DNA of 64,000 nt from JAICMB01 sp035295125. Its GTDB lineage: Bacteria; Acidobacteriota; Terriglobia; Bryobacterales; Bryobacteraceae. Within the stretch, counting starts at the first letter, position 1. Each line of letters begins with the position of its first letter. A program made the position numbers and the translations under genes. The stretch is from the NCBI GenBank assembly GCA_035295125.1, contig DATGJP010000064.1, positions 268,790-332,789 of the forward strand, in the 5' to 3' direction. The notes under the pieces are model-generated. The model saw nothing but the letters and a program-made list of their open reading frames with translations, was not told the DNA's origin and did no database searches. Shown here in pieces: positions 40,217 to 49,555 of this stretch.

Positions 40217-42931
40217 TCAAATATCGTTTGAAATCCGGACACCAGAACCAGGAGGTACACACGTGAATGTCAACTCGCTGCCAGGGTTCTGTGCCAGGGC
40301 GCGCAAATCGGAATCAGACAAAACGTCTCCGGTTTGACTGCGTACGAAAGCGCTTTGGGTTGTGTCGTAGAGAAAGCCGGCAGAGACTCCATCGACACGG
40401 CCTTTCACCACCAGATCGCATTCGCCTGCTAAGGCGCGCGATTCGAAAAGATCGACTCGCGGACCGGCGGCATCGCCGTTGGTTTGCGACAGGGTGATTT
40501 GCTGGCCTACAATCGGCGCCAGGTTGCTGTCGAAGGCGAGCAGAAAAGCCTCGAGCTGGCGGCGGATCTTTTGACCCGCGGCATTCGCCGGAATGCCTCC
40601 CGGATTGAAAACACTCTGGACAAAGACCGCCGCGCCGTGGAAACGGAAGATAGTATCGACGCTGCCGTCGTGCAGAAACCCGAAGCCGCGGACCTGGTCG
40701 CCCATATTCGGATTTCCATCGAGCGGAATCAGGGGATCAGGTGACATGCCGAACTTTCCAACCTTCTGATACAGGTTGCGCAGGTGCGGAACCTTGAAAA
40801 GCTGCGTCTCGTTTTCGAAAGTCGATTGCCCATCGGTGCCGAAGAAACCCGGACGCGCCACTCCGAATTGACGATTGCCGTTCGGGTCGAGCACGTGACA
40901 GCCGTTGCAGGTCTTGATCAGGTCGGACGGCTTGCCACCCATGGTCTTACCCATGAAGAAGTCACGTCCCGCCTGCTGGTCGGCCGTGAGCGAGTTGTCG
41001 AGATTGCGGATGGGGTTCGGCGGATAGGTGAGTTGGAGCGTGAAGTCGGTGAACGCCTGCATGTCGGCGTCGGAAAGCTGATCGCTTCGCCCGAGCAGAT
41101 CCTGAAACGCCGGGTTGAATTTCTTGAAGCCCGCCCCCTCGTCGAAGCTGCCGCTGTTCGGCTGGGCGCTGGAAGCATCATTGCCTCCAGTACGATCGCC
41201 GCGCCAATGCATAGGCCCATGATTATCGAGGCCGCGCAGACTCTGTGTGGTCATGGGACCTTTCAAGGGATGAAACGTGGGGTTCTGATCGGGAATCGGC
41301 GACGCAAAGGGACCGGGGTTGGCGGGAGGGGCGTTGTCGGGATTGCCCAGGTCCCAGGCGAGACTGTCGAAGTCGCCGAAGATGTGGCAACTGGCGCAGG
41401 CGGAATCGCCGTGGCTGGACGTGGTGGAGGCGTCGTAAAGGAACCGGCGGCCGTTTACGACGCTGGCCGGCTCGGGGCTCTGCATGGCGATGTGCGCCGT
41501 TTCCTGGGCGCTGCCGAGATCGATGACCGAGATGGAATCATCAAAGCGCGTCATCACATACAGCAGGTTGCGGGATTCGTCCAGGGCGAGGCCGCTCGGG
41601 CCGCCGCCCGATACCGTGATCTGGTTGTCGGTGTCGGGTACGAAGCTGTCGTCTTCGATATCCGAGGTGTTAAAGACCCCGATTTTGCTGGACCCAAACG
41701 CGGCGACGTAAAGTTTGACGCCATCGCTCGAAACAGCCATGCCGGTTGGGAAGGCGAGACTGCGGACGCTTTCGGCGTTGGGCGCGGGATCGCAACAATG
41801 GCTGTAGTCGATGTGCTTGTTGAGGTGGCGCGGGATCACGTCGGCGCCCGAGAGCACCGTGATGCGGCTCTCGGCCAGGTGTCCCCGGACGCTATGCCCG
41901 GCGTAAGTGCCAGGACCTTCGAACCGCTGATGGTTTTGCGCGTCGGTGTTGCTGACGTACACGGTTCCGCTCACGGGGTTGACGACCATGTTGAAAAGTA
42001 TCGTCCCGACGCCTGTGAAGACCGCTCCGTCGCCGTCTTTCTGGACTGGTGGGTCCACTGACGCGTCGATCGCGAAGACGTCCTTGTCGGGAAGGGAAAG
42101 CCGCACGGCGTCATCCCAACTGCGATTCAGCTCGTCCTGCCAGTGCATGGAGCCGTCGTCTGGGTTGGGGCGGTATTTCACAATGAGTCCGACCGCAGGA
42201 CCGGGCACTCCCTGGAAGTTCGTGCGCGGCGCTGGCAGGCCGTTCTGCGGAATTGAGCCGACCGATACGGTGGTGGTCCGATTTCCGGAGTGGAATGCCG
42301 CGGCATAGACGGTGTTGCCATCGGGCGAGACGGCCAGAGCGCGCGGTGTGTCGCAGAACAGAGTTAGGACGGTCGAGGGCGTTCCACCGAGCGAGGCATC
42401 GAGGGAGTTGGCGTCGAAAACCCATACATCGGCGCGGCCGACCCCGGGCGTTGTGAGCTGTGGGTCGAGCGGTGAGTTTTGACCCCGATGAACCGTGGTG
42501 ATGAAGGCGTGGTCGAAGTTCGGTCCGCCGAAGACGATGTCGCGCGGCTCATCGCCAACGAACAAAGTCCGTTCGACGCGAGGCGCTGTCGGATCGGAGA
42601 CATCGACGATGCTGACGCTGTCGGACAGGTGGTTTACGACCCACACTTCACTCGAGGTGCGCGCGGCAACTGCCACAGGCTCGAGGCCGACGGAGGTATA
42701 TCCGACCTGCGTCATGTCCGGTAGTGAGTAGACTTCGAGGCGATTCGCGGGCGTGTTGGTGGCAAATAGAAGCGTGTTGTCGGCGGAAAGAGCGAGCGGT
42801 CGAACCTGGCCGCTTTCGAAGAGCGTGTAAGAGGAATCGTCGGCCGAGGATCGGACGACTGCGACGGGCTTCGAGAACATCCATGCAGCGGCGGCCGCGG
42901 CAGCGCACACTAATACCCACCTGTGGATCAT
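40217..42931 (-). CDS. Exported beta-propeller protein with two c-type haem sites
   Basis: A 904-residue exported protein (signal MIHRWVLVCAAAAAAAWMFS). Residues of about 30-500 form a YncE-like seven-bladed propeller ('VRPLALSADNTLLFATNTPA' and 'RALAVSPDGNTVYAAAFHSG' blade repeats). The second part resembles di-haem cytochrome c peroxidase/MauG proteins with haem motifs CASCH at 512-516 and CNGCH at 675-679, and 'VPHLRNLYQKVGKFGM' giving a likely axial region. A third unrelated 45-residue tail ends 'LTFTCVPPGSGVRISNDI'. Electron transfer or oxidation of an exported substrate is inferred. It stands alone on the minus strand. Confidence 0.87.
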   Translation of the reverse strand: MIHRWVLVCAAAAAAAWMFSKPVAVVRSSADDSSYTLFESGQVRPLALSADNTLLFATNTPANRLEVYSLPDMTQVGYTSVGLEPVAVAARTSSEVWVVNHLSDSVSIVDVSDPTAPRVERTLFVGDEPRDIVFGGPNFDHAFITTVHRGQNSPLDPQLTTPGVGRADVWVFDANSLDASLGGTPSTVLTLFCDTPRALAVSPDGNTVYAAAFHSGNRTTTVSVGSIPQNGLPAPRTNFQGVPGPAVGLIVKYRPNPDDGSMHWQDELNRSWDDAVRLSLPDKDVFAIDASVDPPVQKDGDGAVFTGVGTILFNMVVNPVSGTVYVSNTDAQNHQRFEGPGTYAGHSVRGHLAESRITVLSGADVIPRHLNKHIDYSHCCDPAPNAESVRSLAFPTGMAVSSDGVKLYVAAFGSSKIGVFNTSDIEDDSFVPDTDNQITVSGGGPSGLALDESRNLLYVMTRFDDSISVIDLGSAQETAHIAMQSPEPASVVNGRRFLYDASTTSSHGDSACASCHIFGDFDSLAWDLGNPDNAPPANPGPFASPIPDQNPTFHPLKGPMTTQSLRGLDNHGPMHWRGDRTGGNDASSAQPNSGSFDEGAGFKKFNPAFQDLLGRSDQLSDADMQAFTDFTLQLTYPPNPIRNLDNSLTADQQAGRDFFMGKTMGGKPSDLIKTCNGCHVLDPNGNRQFGVARPGFFGTDGQSTFENETQLFKVPHLRNLYQKVGKFGMSPDPLIPLDGNPNMGDQVRGFGFLHDGSVDTIFRFHGAAVFVQSVFNPGGIPANAAGQKIRRQLEAFLLAFDSNLAPIVGQQITLSQTNGDAAGPRVDLFESRALAGECDLVVKGRVDGVSAGFLYDTTQSAFVRSQTGDVLSDSDLRALAQNPGSELTFTCVPPGSGVRISNDI

Positions 42932-42968
42932 TTGTTGTTCCCTGTTCGAACGATTCTAACGCAGGCGG

Positions 42969-44660
42969 TTAAACGGGCCAGACGCCGTCGCGGTTCAGCC
43001 CGAGCGGGAGTATGGCCGGCGTCGGACGGTCTTCATACTCCACGGTGGCGGCTTCCGACGCAGCATAGGAGACGGCACGCCAGCGGGCGATAAGCGCGAC
43101 TGCGGCAAGAACCGCGGTCATCACCGCAAAGGACGCGGGGTTCTGCAGCGCCCGGTATTCGATCAGGACCCCTCGCACCATGAGCACAAGCAGGCCAACC
43201 GCTGCGAGAAACGTCATGTGGAAATACGACTTTCCAGGCAGGTAGGAACACGTGAAGGGGATCTTCTGGAACTCGTGCAAGCTGAGATACGCGACGATCA
43301 GGCCCCACAACAGGAGCACGACCAGGTGTTGGGCGGCCGGCCGCCAGGGAAACAGCCATAGGAACAAGCCGGCGGAAAGAATCCACACGGGCGTCACGCC
43401 CAGCACGAAGAGGGGCCGGCGAATGGCTTTCAGGTATTCGGATGGGCTGCGAACGGCGGTGGTCTGGAAGACCCAGTTGGCGCGCAAGGTGAGCGGCATT
43501 GAAAAGACGACGCGCATTCCGACCACCCAGGTGCACATCATCACGAGCGAGGAGACCATGAGTTCTATGCTGATTCTGCCGTTGACGACCTGTTCGCGCA
43601 AATGCCCGGCGTGCATCAGAAAAAACGCGAAAGCGAAGCCGACACCGGAATAAAATGCGAGCATGACGCGGTGCTGCCGGCTGCGCAGGAGCGTGCGCGT
43701 GCTGAACCAGACCACCGCGGTGTCGAGCGAATTGCCGAAGCTTGGAGTCCAGCCCCAGCCGCGAGCACCGGGTACGATGTCCGGCTCTTCGACGATTTTT
43801 CGCAGGGTGCGGAAATAGGAGAGCACGAAGAATCCCGCGGCGCCCGTCGCGACAATCGCGAGACCGGCGACGGCTCTTTGGGCGAGTGGCACGTAAAACG
43901 GACGTAGCGATCCGTTTAATGCGTGGAAGAGGCCGAGGAACCAGTAGTCCGGAAGCCAGGCGAGCGCCCGTTGATTCTGCGTCGCGCTGAGCGCTGCCGG
44001 CGTGTTGATGTTGGGTTCCAGGAAATAGGCGCAAAGGAAGAGACAGAATGCCGCCATCTGAAGGAACGCCGAGACGCGCAGGAACACTCGACGAGGAAGC
44101 AGTAGGGCGGTAAGCCCCTGAACTCCGAGGACGGAGCAGTATAGAAACGTGCCGCTCGCAAACATTGTGAGCCAATAGGCGGCGAACGATCGAACGACGC
44201 CGAGAAACCCACTCCCAGCCGGGACGATATGCGAGGTCCATGTCACGCTGCTGAGCGCGTTGACTGTTACTACCGTGATGCCCAGCGCCGCCGCCATAGC
44301 TGAAACTTTCGCGAAAAACAGAGTCCGCGTGCGAACCGGGAGCGGCGCGAGTACCATAACATCGTGTTTGTTGGGGAAGGTGGAATCCCAGCTCAGCACG
44401 GCGAACAGTCCGATCACGAGCATCGTGGTTGCAATGAGGAAATGCTCGATGCTCCATAGCAGCGCGGTGACTTGCGCAGGCGTCATCCAACGGGGAGGAA
44501 AGTTCAAAGCTGGTAACGAAAAGGTGAGGCTGGCGAAGATGAGAAGTGACGCGAACTGTCCGAGCAGTTTCGTCATGTCGCCCTGAACGGACAGCAACTC
44601 CAGGTCGACCATACGGAAGAGAAATTCGCGATAGAGCACGCGGAATTGCAGTTTGTTCAT
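42969..44660 (-). CDS. ABC transporter permease
   Basis: A 563-residue integral membrane protein with about 10 to 12 helices, for example 'LLIFASLTFSLPALNF', 'FLIATTMLVIGLFAVLS' and 'LRTLWGDALPA'-free hydrophobic stretches such as 'VVLLLWGLIVAYLSL'. It has no ATP-binding motif. Its start overlaps the stop of the ATPase gene (ATGA, minus strand), so the pair forms one exporter. The size and topology are like acidobacterial efflux permeases of the ABC-2 superfamily. The substrate is unknown. Confidence 0.8.
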   Translation of the reverse strand: MNKLQFRVLYREFLFRMVDLELLSVQGDMTKLLGQFASLLIFASLTFSLPALNFPPRWMTPAQVTALLWSIEHFLIATTMLVIGLFAVLSWDSTFPNKHDVMVLAPLPVRTRTLFFAKVSAMAAALGITVVTVNALSSVTWTSHIVPAGSGFLGVVRSFAAYWLTMFASGTFLYCSVLGVQGLTALLLPRRVFLRVSAFLQMAAFCLFLCAYFLEPNINTPAALSATQNQRALAWLPDYWFLGLFHALNGSLRPFYVPLAQRAVAGLAIVATGAAGFFVLSYFRTLRKIVEEPDIVPGARGWGWTPSFGNSLDTAVVWFSTRTLLRSRQHRVMLAFYSGVGFAFAFFLMHAGHLREQVVNGRISIELMVSSLVMMCTWVVGMRVVFSMPLTLRANWVFQTTAVRSPSEYLKAIRRPLFVLGVTPVWILSAGLFLWLFPWRPAAQHLVVLLLWGLIVAYLSLHEFQKIPFTCSYLPGKSYFHMTFLAAVGLLVLMVRGVLIEYRALQNPASFAVMTAVLAAVALIARWRAVSYAASEAATVEYEDRPTPAILPLGLNRDGVWPV

Positions 44661-45436
44661 TCGCGGGCTCTTCCGTTGAGAATCAGGTCGGCGATCTGCC
44701 GGGAAACGACGGCCGTGTCCTGCTCGACGGCGAGTTGGGAGAAGATGTCCTCGAGCGTCGGAAGCGACATCAGCGTGCGCAGATGCTCAATGGAATCGTC
44801 GGCTACCATTTTGCCTCGGTGAAGGATGACCACGCGGGAGCAAACGCGCTCCACGGTTTCCAGTTCATGGGAGCTGAAGAGGACTACCTTGCCGCGCGCG
44901 GCCAGTTCCTGAATGAGGCTCCGCAGTACCAGGCCGGATGCTACGTCGAGGCCTGAGAACGGTTCGTCCAGCAGAATCAGGTCGGGATTGTGCAGGAGGG
45001 CGGCGGAGAGCAGGATTTTTTGCCGCATGCCTTTCGAGTAGGAGGAGATGCCGACGTGACGATCGCCATGGAGTCCGAGCAATCGTAACAGTCCATCGAT
45101 GCGATCGGCGGTCTGTTTCGAGGGCAGGTTGCGAAGCTGGCCCACCATAACGAGGTATTCGAGGCCGGTGAGATGGGCGTAAAGATGCGGCTCCTCAGGT
45201 ACGTATCCCATGCGCTGCTTGTAAGCGATGGGGTCGCGGTCGATGCGCTGGCCGTCGAAGAGGATCTCGCCGGACGTCATTTCGAGCAGCCCGGTGATCA
45301 TTTTCATGGTGGTGGATTTGCCTGAGCCATTCGGGCCCAGGTAGCCGGTCACTTCGCCGGGACGGGCGTTGAAGCTGACGTTATCGACGGCAGTGATGCT
45401 GGAGAAGCTTTTGGAGACGTTGCGGAGCTCTAGCAT
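44657..45436 (-). CDS. ABC transporter ATP-binding protein
   Basis: A 259-residue ATPase, cytoplasmic face of the exporter. Walker A is GPNGSGKST at 34-42, the Q-loop follows, the signature is 'SYSKGMRQK' and Walker B is 'DLILLDEPFSGLD' with the His switch in 'LFSSHELETVERV'. All are intact. It resembles CcmA/NatA-type ATPases for drug or Na+ efflux and ABC-2 exporters. It is first in the two-gene operon, 35 bases from the ligase D gene on the same strand. Confidence 0.93.
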   Translation of the reverse strand: MLELRNVSKSFSSITAVDNVSFNARPGEVTGYLGPNGSGKSTTMKMITGLLEMTSGEILFDGQRIDRDPIAYKQRMGYVPEEPHLYAHLTGLEYLVMVGQLRNLPSKQTADRIDGLLRLLGLHGDRHVGISSYSKGMRQKILLSAALLHNPDLILLDEPFSGLDVASGLVLRSLIQELAARGKVVLFSSHELETVERVCSRVVILHRGKMVADDSIEHLRTLMSLPTLEDIFSQLAVEQDTAVVSRQIADLILNGRARE

Positions 45437-45471
45437 TCCGCAGGTAGAATACTACATAGCCAGCCGTATGT

Positions 45472-48081
45472 CTAGCGAGATGCGCCGGCTTGCATCAAAC
45501 CGCCAAGCTTCTCGAGTGCACGCTCGAGGGTTTGGTGGTTGGTCAGAACCGGTTCGAACAGGTCGCCGACCTTGTCGAACCGGGCACGGGCGTTGTGGAT
45601 GTTGAAGTCGTGAGGATCGAGGCCTTTTCGAACCTCGCTCCACTTCAGCGGCGTTGATACGGGGGCGCCTGCATACGCGCGCAACACGTATGGGCCCGCG
45701 ATGGTCTTGCCGGTCGAGATTTGCAGGTAATCGAAATACACCTTGCCCTTCTTTCGTTTGGCTACCGCCCGCGGCGTCGTGAAGAGATTGGGGTTCTCGG
45801 TGATCACCAGAATGGAAAGAATCTCCGCGAAAGAACGCACCTGCTCATACGAGTAAGCCGGCTGCAGGGGCACATAGATGTGCATGCCGTCGCCGCCGGT
45901 GGTTTTGGGATAGCCTTCGAGGCCGAGCGCCTCCAGTTTGTGATGCACCAGCAGTGCCGCCTCGACAATGAGATCGTACGAGCACTCCTGGGGATCGAGA
46001 TCGATGAGCACAAAATCGGGGTTCTCCAACGAACCGAGGCGGCTCATCCAGGGGTTCTGGTCGATACAGGCAAGATTCGCCAGGTAGAGCAGCGTGGCGC
46101 GGTCGTTGGCGATGATGTAGTGAATCGGCGCGCCTTTGTGCTCCGAGTCGATCGCTTCCAGCCGCACCCAGTCGGGCACCTTGTCCTCGGCGTTCTTCTG
46201 AAAGAAGTAGTCGGCATCGATTCCGTCGGGATAGCGCTTCAACGAAAGCGGGCGGTCGCGCAGGTGAGGCAGAATGAGATCCGAAACGGAGTCGTAATAG
46301 CTGATGACCTCACGTTTCAGGATGTGGTCCTTCGGGAACCAGACCTTGTTGAGGTTCGTGAATTTGAGGGGATGACCCTCGATGGTAACCGTCAGTTCCG
46401 TGCGGGCCTCGGCAGGGATCACCGAACCGGGCGGTGGATCGCCGTTCGCGGGTTCGTCTTCGCGGACCACTTCCTTGGGTTCTTTGTCGGTTCGAAGGCT
46501 CACGAAAACCGGGGCACGAAGCTGCCCGTCGGGCGTGAACTCGAGGTACTTGATCTGCGCCACCAGTTCGGGCTTCACCCAAGTCACGTCGCGTCCGAGC
46601 CGGTTTTTGATTGCGGCGCCGAATGGGCTCGTAGTAGTGATTAACGGCTCCAGACGGCTGTAAATCTCCTTGAGACTGCGCTCGTTGAAGCCGGTGCCGA
46701 CCTGGCCGGCATGCACCAGTTTGCCATCCTTATACTGACCCAGAATGAGCGAGCTGAAGTACGATCGCTCGCCGTGCGTGAAGCCGGCGATGACAAACTC
46801 CTGCTCGGTATTAACCTTTACCTTCACCCAGTCGGAAGAGCGGCGTCCTTCATATTTGCTGTCGAGCCGTTTGGCGATGATGCCTTCGAGACCGCTTTGG
46901 CGCGCCGCTTCCAGCATCTCGGCGCCGTTGGCGATGAAGTGGTCGGAGACGCGGATGCGATCGGTCGGCTCGACAAGCGAGGCCAGCACTTTTTTGCGTT
47001 CGATCAGAGGCACGGCGCGGAGGTCATAGCCATCGACGTACAGCACGTCGAACAGAAACAACGAGACAGGTGTCGAGCGCGAGAGGTGCGCGATGCTGTT
47101 CGGGTCGTCCACCGAGATGCGGGGTTGGATAAGGTTGAACCGCGGGCGTCCCTGCTCGTCGAGAACCGCAATCTCGCCATCGAGAATGGCAGTCGTGGCA
47201 TTGACCTGGCGCGGGAGTACGGTGAGTTCCGGGTATTGCTGCGTGCAGCGATTGCCGCGCCTGGAATAAAGCTCGGCACGGCCGTCTTCGATGTAGCAGA
47301 TCGAGCGCACGCCGTCCCACTTGATCTCGTACAGCCACTGGTCGCCGCGTGGTGGCGAGTCGGCGAGATTGGCCAGCATGGGCGCAACCTGGCGGGGCAT
47401 TTCGGCCTTCACCGCCCCTTTGAGGGCCGCTACTTCAACTCCGGGCGCGGAGTTTTTTTTTGAGGCGGACTTTTTGGCGGCCGGCGATTTGGCAGGTTTC
47501 TTCACCGGCGGCAGGTTCTCGGCAATTTCCTGCTGGGTGCGGCCGGTTTTCACACTGAAGGCAAAATCCTCGATGTTCCAGCCCGGCTTGGCTTCCTCGT
47601 CCTTTTTCTTGATCATCAGCCACTCGTTGCCCTTGCCGCGCCCACGCATGTGGACCAGGGCGTATTCCCCATTGACTTTGTGGCCGTGCAGGCGGAACTT
47701 CAGGTCGCCGCGTTTGATCTGCTCGTCGGCGGGGTCATCGCCGAGCAATTCCCAGGTTCCCTCGTCCCAGAGCATGACGCTGCCGCCCCCGTATTCTCCC
47801 TTGGGAATGTTTCCTTCGAAGGTGCCGTACTCCATGGGATGATCCTCGACGTGCATCGCGAGATGTTTCGAGAGAGGCTCCAGAGAAGGGCCTTTGGGGA
47901 CCGCCCAGGAGACCAGGACGCCGCCGATTTCGAGTCGGAAGTCGTAGTGGAGACGGGTGGCGTCGTGGCGTTGGATGTAGAAGTGCGGTAACGCGGTTTT
48001 GGACTTCTTGGAAACCGGCTGGGGGGCCGGCTCAGGGGTCTTTTCGAAATCCCGCTTGCGGCGATACTCTTCGAGCGCCAT
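45472..48081 (-). CDS. ligD: Non-homologous end-joining DNA ligase LigD
   Basis: An 869-residue multi-domain LigD for double-strand break repair with Ku. The order is phosphoesterase (residues of about 30-185, 'FYIQRHDATRLHYDFRLEI', 'GGGSVMLWDEGTWE'), then a Lys/Ala linker, ATP-dependent ligase (about 225-530) with active Lys254 in 'YEIKWDGVRS', then the primase-polymerase domain (about 555-850), with 'VLIDLDPQECSYDL' and 'GGDGMHIYVPLQP'. This is the PE-LIG-POL order of Pseudomonas-type LigD; the mycobacterial order is POL-PE-LIG. Catalytic residues of all domains that I can recognise are present. No Ku gene lies in the window. Confidence 0.95.
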   Translation of the reverse strand: MALEEYRRKRDFEKTPEPAPQPVSKKSKTALPHFYIQRHDATRLHYDFRLEIGGVLVSWAVPKGPSLEPLSKHLAMHVEDHPMEYGTFEGNIPKGEYGGGSVMLWDEGTWELLGDDPADEQIKRGDLKFRLHGHKVNGEYALVHMRGRGKGNEWLMIKKKDEEAKPGWNIEDFAFSVKTGRTQQEIAENLPPVKKPAKSPAAKKSASKKNSAPGVEVAALKGAVKAEMPRQVAPMLANLADSPPRGDQWLYEIKWDGVRSICYIEDGRAELYSRRGNRCTQQYPELTVLPRQVNATTAILDGEIAVLDEQGRPRFNLIQPRISVDDPNSIAHLSRSTPVSLFLFDVLYVDGYDLRAVPLIERKKVLASLVEPTDRIRVSDHFIANGAEMLEAARQSGLEGIIAKRLDSKYEGRRSSDWVKVKVNTEQEFVIAGFTHGERSYFSSLILGQYKDGKLVHAGQVGTGFNERSLKEIYSRLEPLITTTSPFGAAIKNRLGRDVTWVKPELVAQIKYLEFTPDGQLRAPVFVSLRTDKEPKEVVREDEPANGDPPPGSVIPAEARTELTVTIEGHPLKFTNLNKVWFPKDHILKREVISYYDSVSDLILPHLRDRPLSLKRYPDGIDADYFFQKNAEDKVPDWVRLEAIDSEHKGAPIHYIIANDRATLLYLANLACIDQNPWMSRLGSLENPDFVLIDLDPQECSYDLIVEAALLVHHKLEALGLEGYPKTTGGDGMHIYVPLQPAYSYEQVRSFAEILSILVITENPNLFTTPRAVAKRKKGKVYFDYLQISTGKTIAGPYVLRAYAGAPVSTPLKWSEVRKGLDPHDFNIHNARARFDKVGDLFEPVLTNHQTLERALEKLGGLMQAGASR

Positions 48082-48099
48082 TCCTCTCAGTGTAGACGT

Positions 48100-49239
48100 T
48101 CAAATTGCCCGTTCCAGTACTTCGTGCAACTCGTGATCGGTCAGGACGATGGGATTGGCTTTCATGCTGCTTGCTCGTGAGGCTTTTGACACCAGGTCGT
48201 CGATGTCGGTCTCGCGTATGCCATAGGTTCGTAGAGGCGCGATCGCGAGTGCGCGGCAGGTTTTCGCCAGCCACTCCGGCGCATCCCCGGCGATCGCGGC
48301 GCTGTCGTTGGTAAGGATTTGTGCAACCGCTCCGTAGCGCCGCAAAGGCTCGCTATCCGGAGCGCGGGATCGCAGAGCCTGGATGTTCACGGCTGTAGCG
48401 TGCGGAAGCAGTGCGGCGCAAATCGCTCCATGGGGAGCATCGAACGCTCCGCCGATTGGTGCCGCGAAGCCGTGGACTGCGCCGAGCCCGGCGTTTGCCA
48501 GCGCGAGGCCGCTCAGGAGGCTCACAATCGACATATCGGTACGGGCTTCGAGGTCGTCGCCGTGGAGGTACGCCCGCTGGAGCGATCGAACGGCGCGACG
48601 CATTCCTTCGCGGCAGAAACCATCGGTCATGACGTTGGCTCGGATCGAAACGAAGGGTTCGATGACCTGGGTCAGCGCATCCAGGCCCGTACTGGCGGTG
48701 TCGGCCTGCGGCAGGTCCACCGTCAGTCCCGGGTCGACCACCGCCAGGCGGGGCAGCATTTGAGGACTTCGCAGACTGACCTTGACGTGAGGTTCGGGCG
48801 AGGAGAGAACCGCGTTGCGGGTGACTTCCGACCCCGTTCCGGCGGTGGTCGGAACGGCAATGAAAGGAAGCGGCGGAGAGACCAGGGGCTTGCCCGCGCC
48901 GATCACTTCAAGATAGTCGAGCAGATCGCCGGGGTTCGTTGCCATGGCAGCGATGGCTTTGCCGGCGTCGATGGCGCTTCCGCCGCCGAATGCGATCACA
49001 ACATCGGCCTGGAATCCGCGGGCCTGTTCCAGGCCTTCCCGGATAACGTCGAGCGTCGGTTCGCCGGCTATTCGGATTGCATGCGCGCCTAATTCTGCCT
49101 CGATGGGTGCGGCGCGATCAGGATTCTTTCCCGTCACCAACAAGACCCGCGATCCCATCTCGCGCGCCGCCGGGACTACCTCCCGCACAGTGCCCGCGCC
49201 GAAAACAATGCGCGTGGCCGTGGCGAATTCGAACCGCAT
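48100..49239 (-). CDS. Iron-containing alcohol dehydrogenase family protein
   Basis: A 379-residue type III dehydrogenase. The nucleotide site is 'DVVIAFGGGSAIDAGKAIAA' and the second is 'PFIAVPTTAGTGSEVTRNA'. The metal-ligand regions are 'TASTGLDALTQVIEPFVSI' and 'GAVHGFAAPIGGAFDAPHGAICAALLP'. In the first, the usual ligand His (DALTH) is Gln, a change shared by a subset of the family. It is divergent in no sense: its stop faces ligD 18 bases away, and the ABM monooxygenase gene lies one base upstream. The two likely act on one small aldehyde or quinone pathway. Butanol-type or maleylacetate-type activity cannot be decided. Confidence 0.88.
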   Translation of the reverse strand: MRFEFATATRIVFGAGTVREVVPAAREMGSRVLLVTGKNPDRAAPIEAELGAHAIRIAGEPTLDVIREGLEQARGFQADVVIAFGGGSAIDAGKAIAAMATNPGDLLDYLEVIGAGKPLVSPPLPFIAVPTTAGTGSEVTRNAVLSSPEPHVKVSLRSPQMLPRLAVVDPGLTVDLPQADTASTGLDALTQVIEPFVSIRANVMTDGFCREGMRRAVRSLQRAYLHGDDLEARTDMSIVSLLSGLALANAGLGAVHGFAAPIGGAFDAPHGAICAALLPHATAVNIQALRSRAPDSEPLRRYGAVAQILTNDSAAIAGDAPEWLAKTCRALAIAPLRTYGIRETDIDDLVSKASRASSMKANPIVLTDHELHEVLERAI

Positions 49240-49240
49240 T

Positions 49241-49546
49241 TTACCAGCCGGTGTCTGGCGGGAAAAGATTGGAGTATTTAATGCCTTGGCGGGGTTCGGC
49301 CATCATTTCGGCGACCGTATCACGCCATTTCTGGTAGTGTGCCGTTTCTTTGTGAGCCACGGACGCCTCGGGCGTGCGATAGACCTCCACCAGGACAAAA
49401 CGTGATGGGTCCTCGCTCTGCTGAATCACATCGAAGCGTGCGATGCCGGACTCCTGGATGCTGTGGCGCGCGTTTTCGATGCTTGCTTCGCGGAACGCCT
49501 CGACGAATTCCGGCTTGACGTGCACGTGGACATGAACGATCAGCAT
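49241..49546 (-). CDS. Putative quinol monooxygenase (ABM domain)
   Basis: A 101-residue protein with the LsrG/YgiN-type pattern 'MLIVHVHVHVKPEFVEAFRE', 'ENARHSIQESGIARFDVIQ', 'RFVLVEVYRTPEASVAHKE' and 'TAHYQKWRDTVAEMMAEPRQ'. The family oxidises quinols or reshapes small signalling sugars. It is immediately ahead of the Fe-type alcohol dehydrogenase (1 base apart) on the minus strand, forming an operon. The substrate is not readable. Confidence 0.85.
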   Translation of the reverse strand: MLIVHVHVHVKPEFVEAFREASIENARHSIQESGIARFDVIQQSEDPSRFVLVEVYRTPEASVAHKETAHYQKWRDTVAEMMAEPRQGIKYSNLFPPDTGW

Positions 49547-49555
49547 CGGCCAGCC

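Noticed and set aside
40784..42061. 425-residue plus-strand frame opposite the haem protein
   Set aside because: It is a shadow frame; the minus frame has two CxxCH sites and a signal peptide.
43033..44490. 485-residue frame antisense to the ABC permease
   Set aside because: It is Arg/His/Ala-rich and without a domain, while the permease frame has proper membrane helices and a 4-base overlap with its ATPase.
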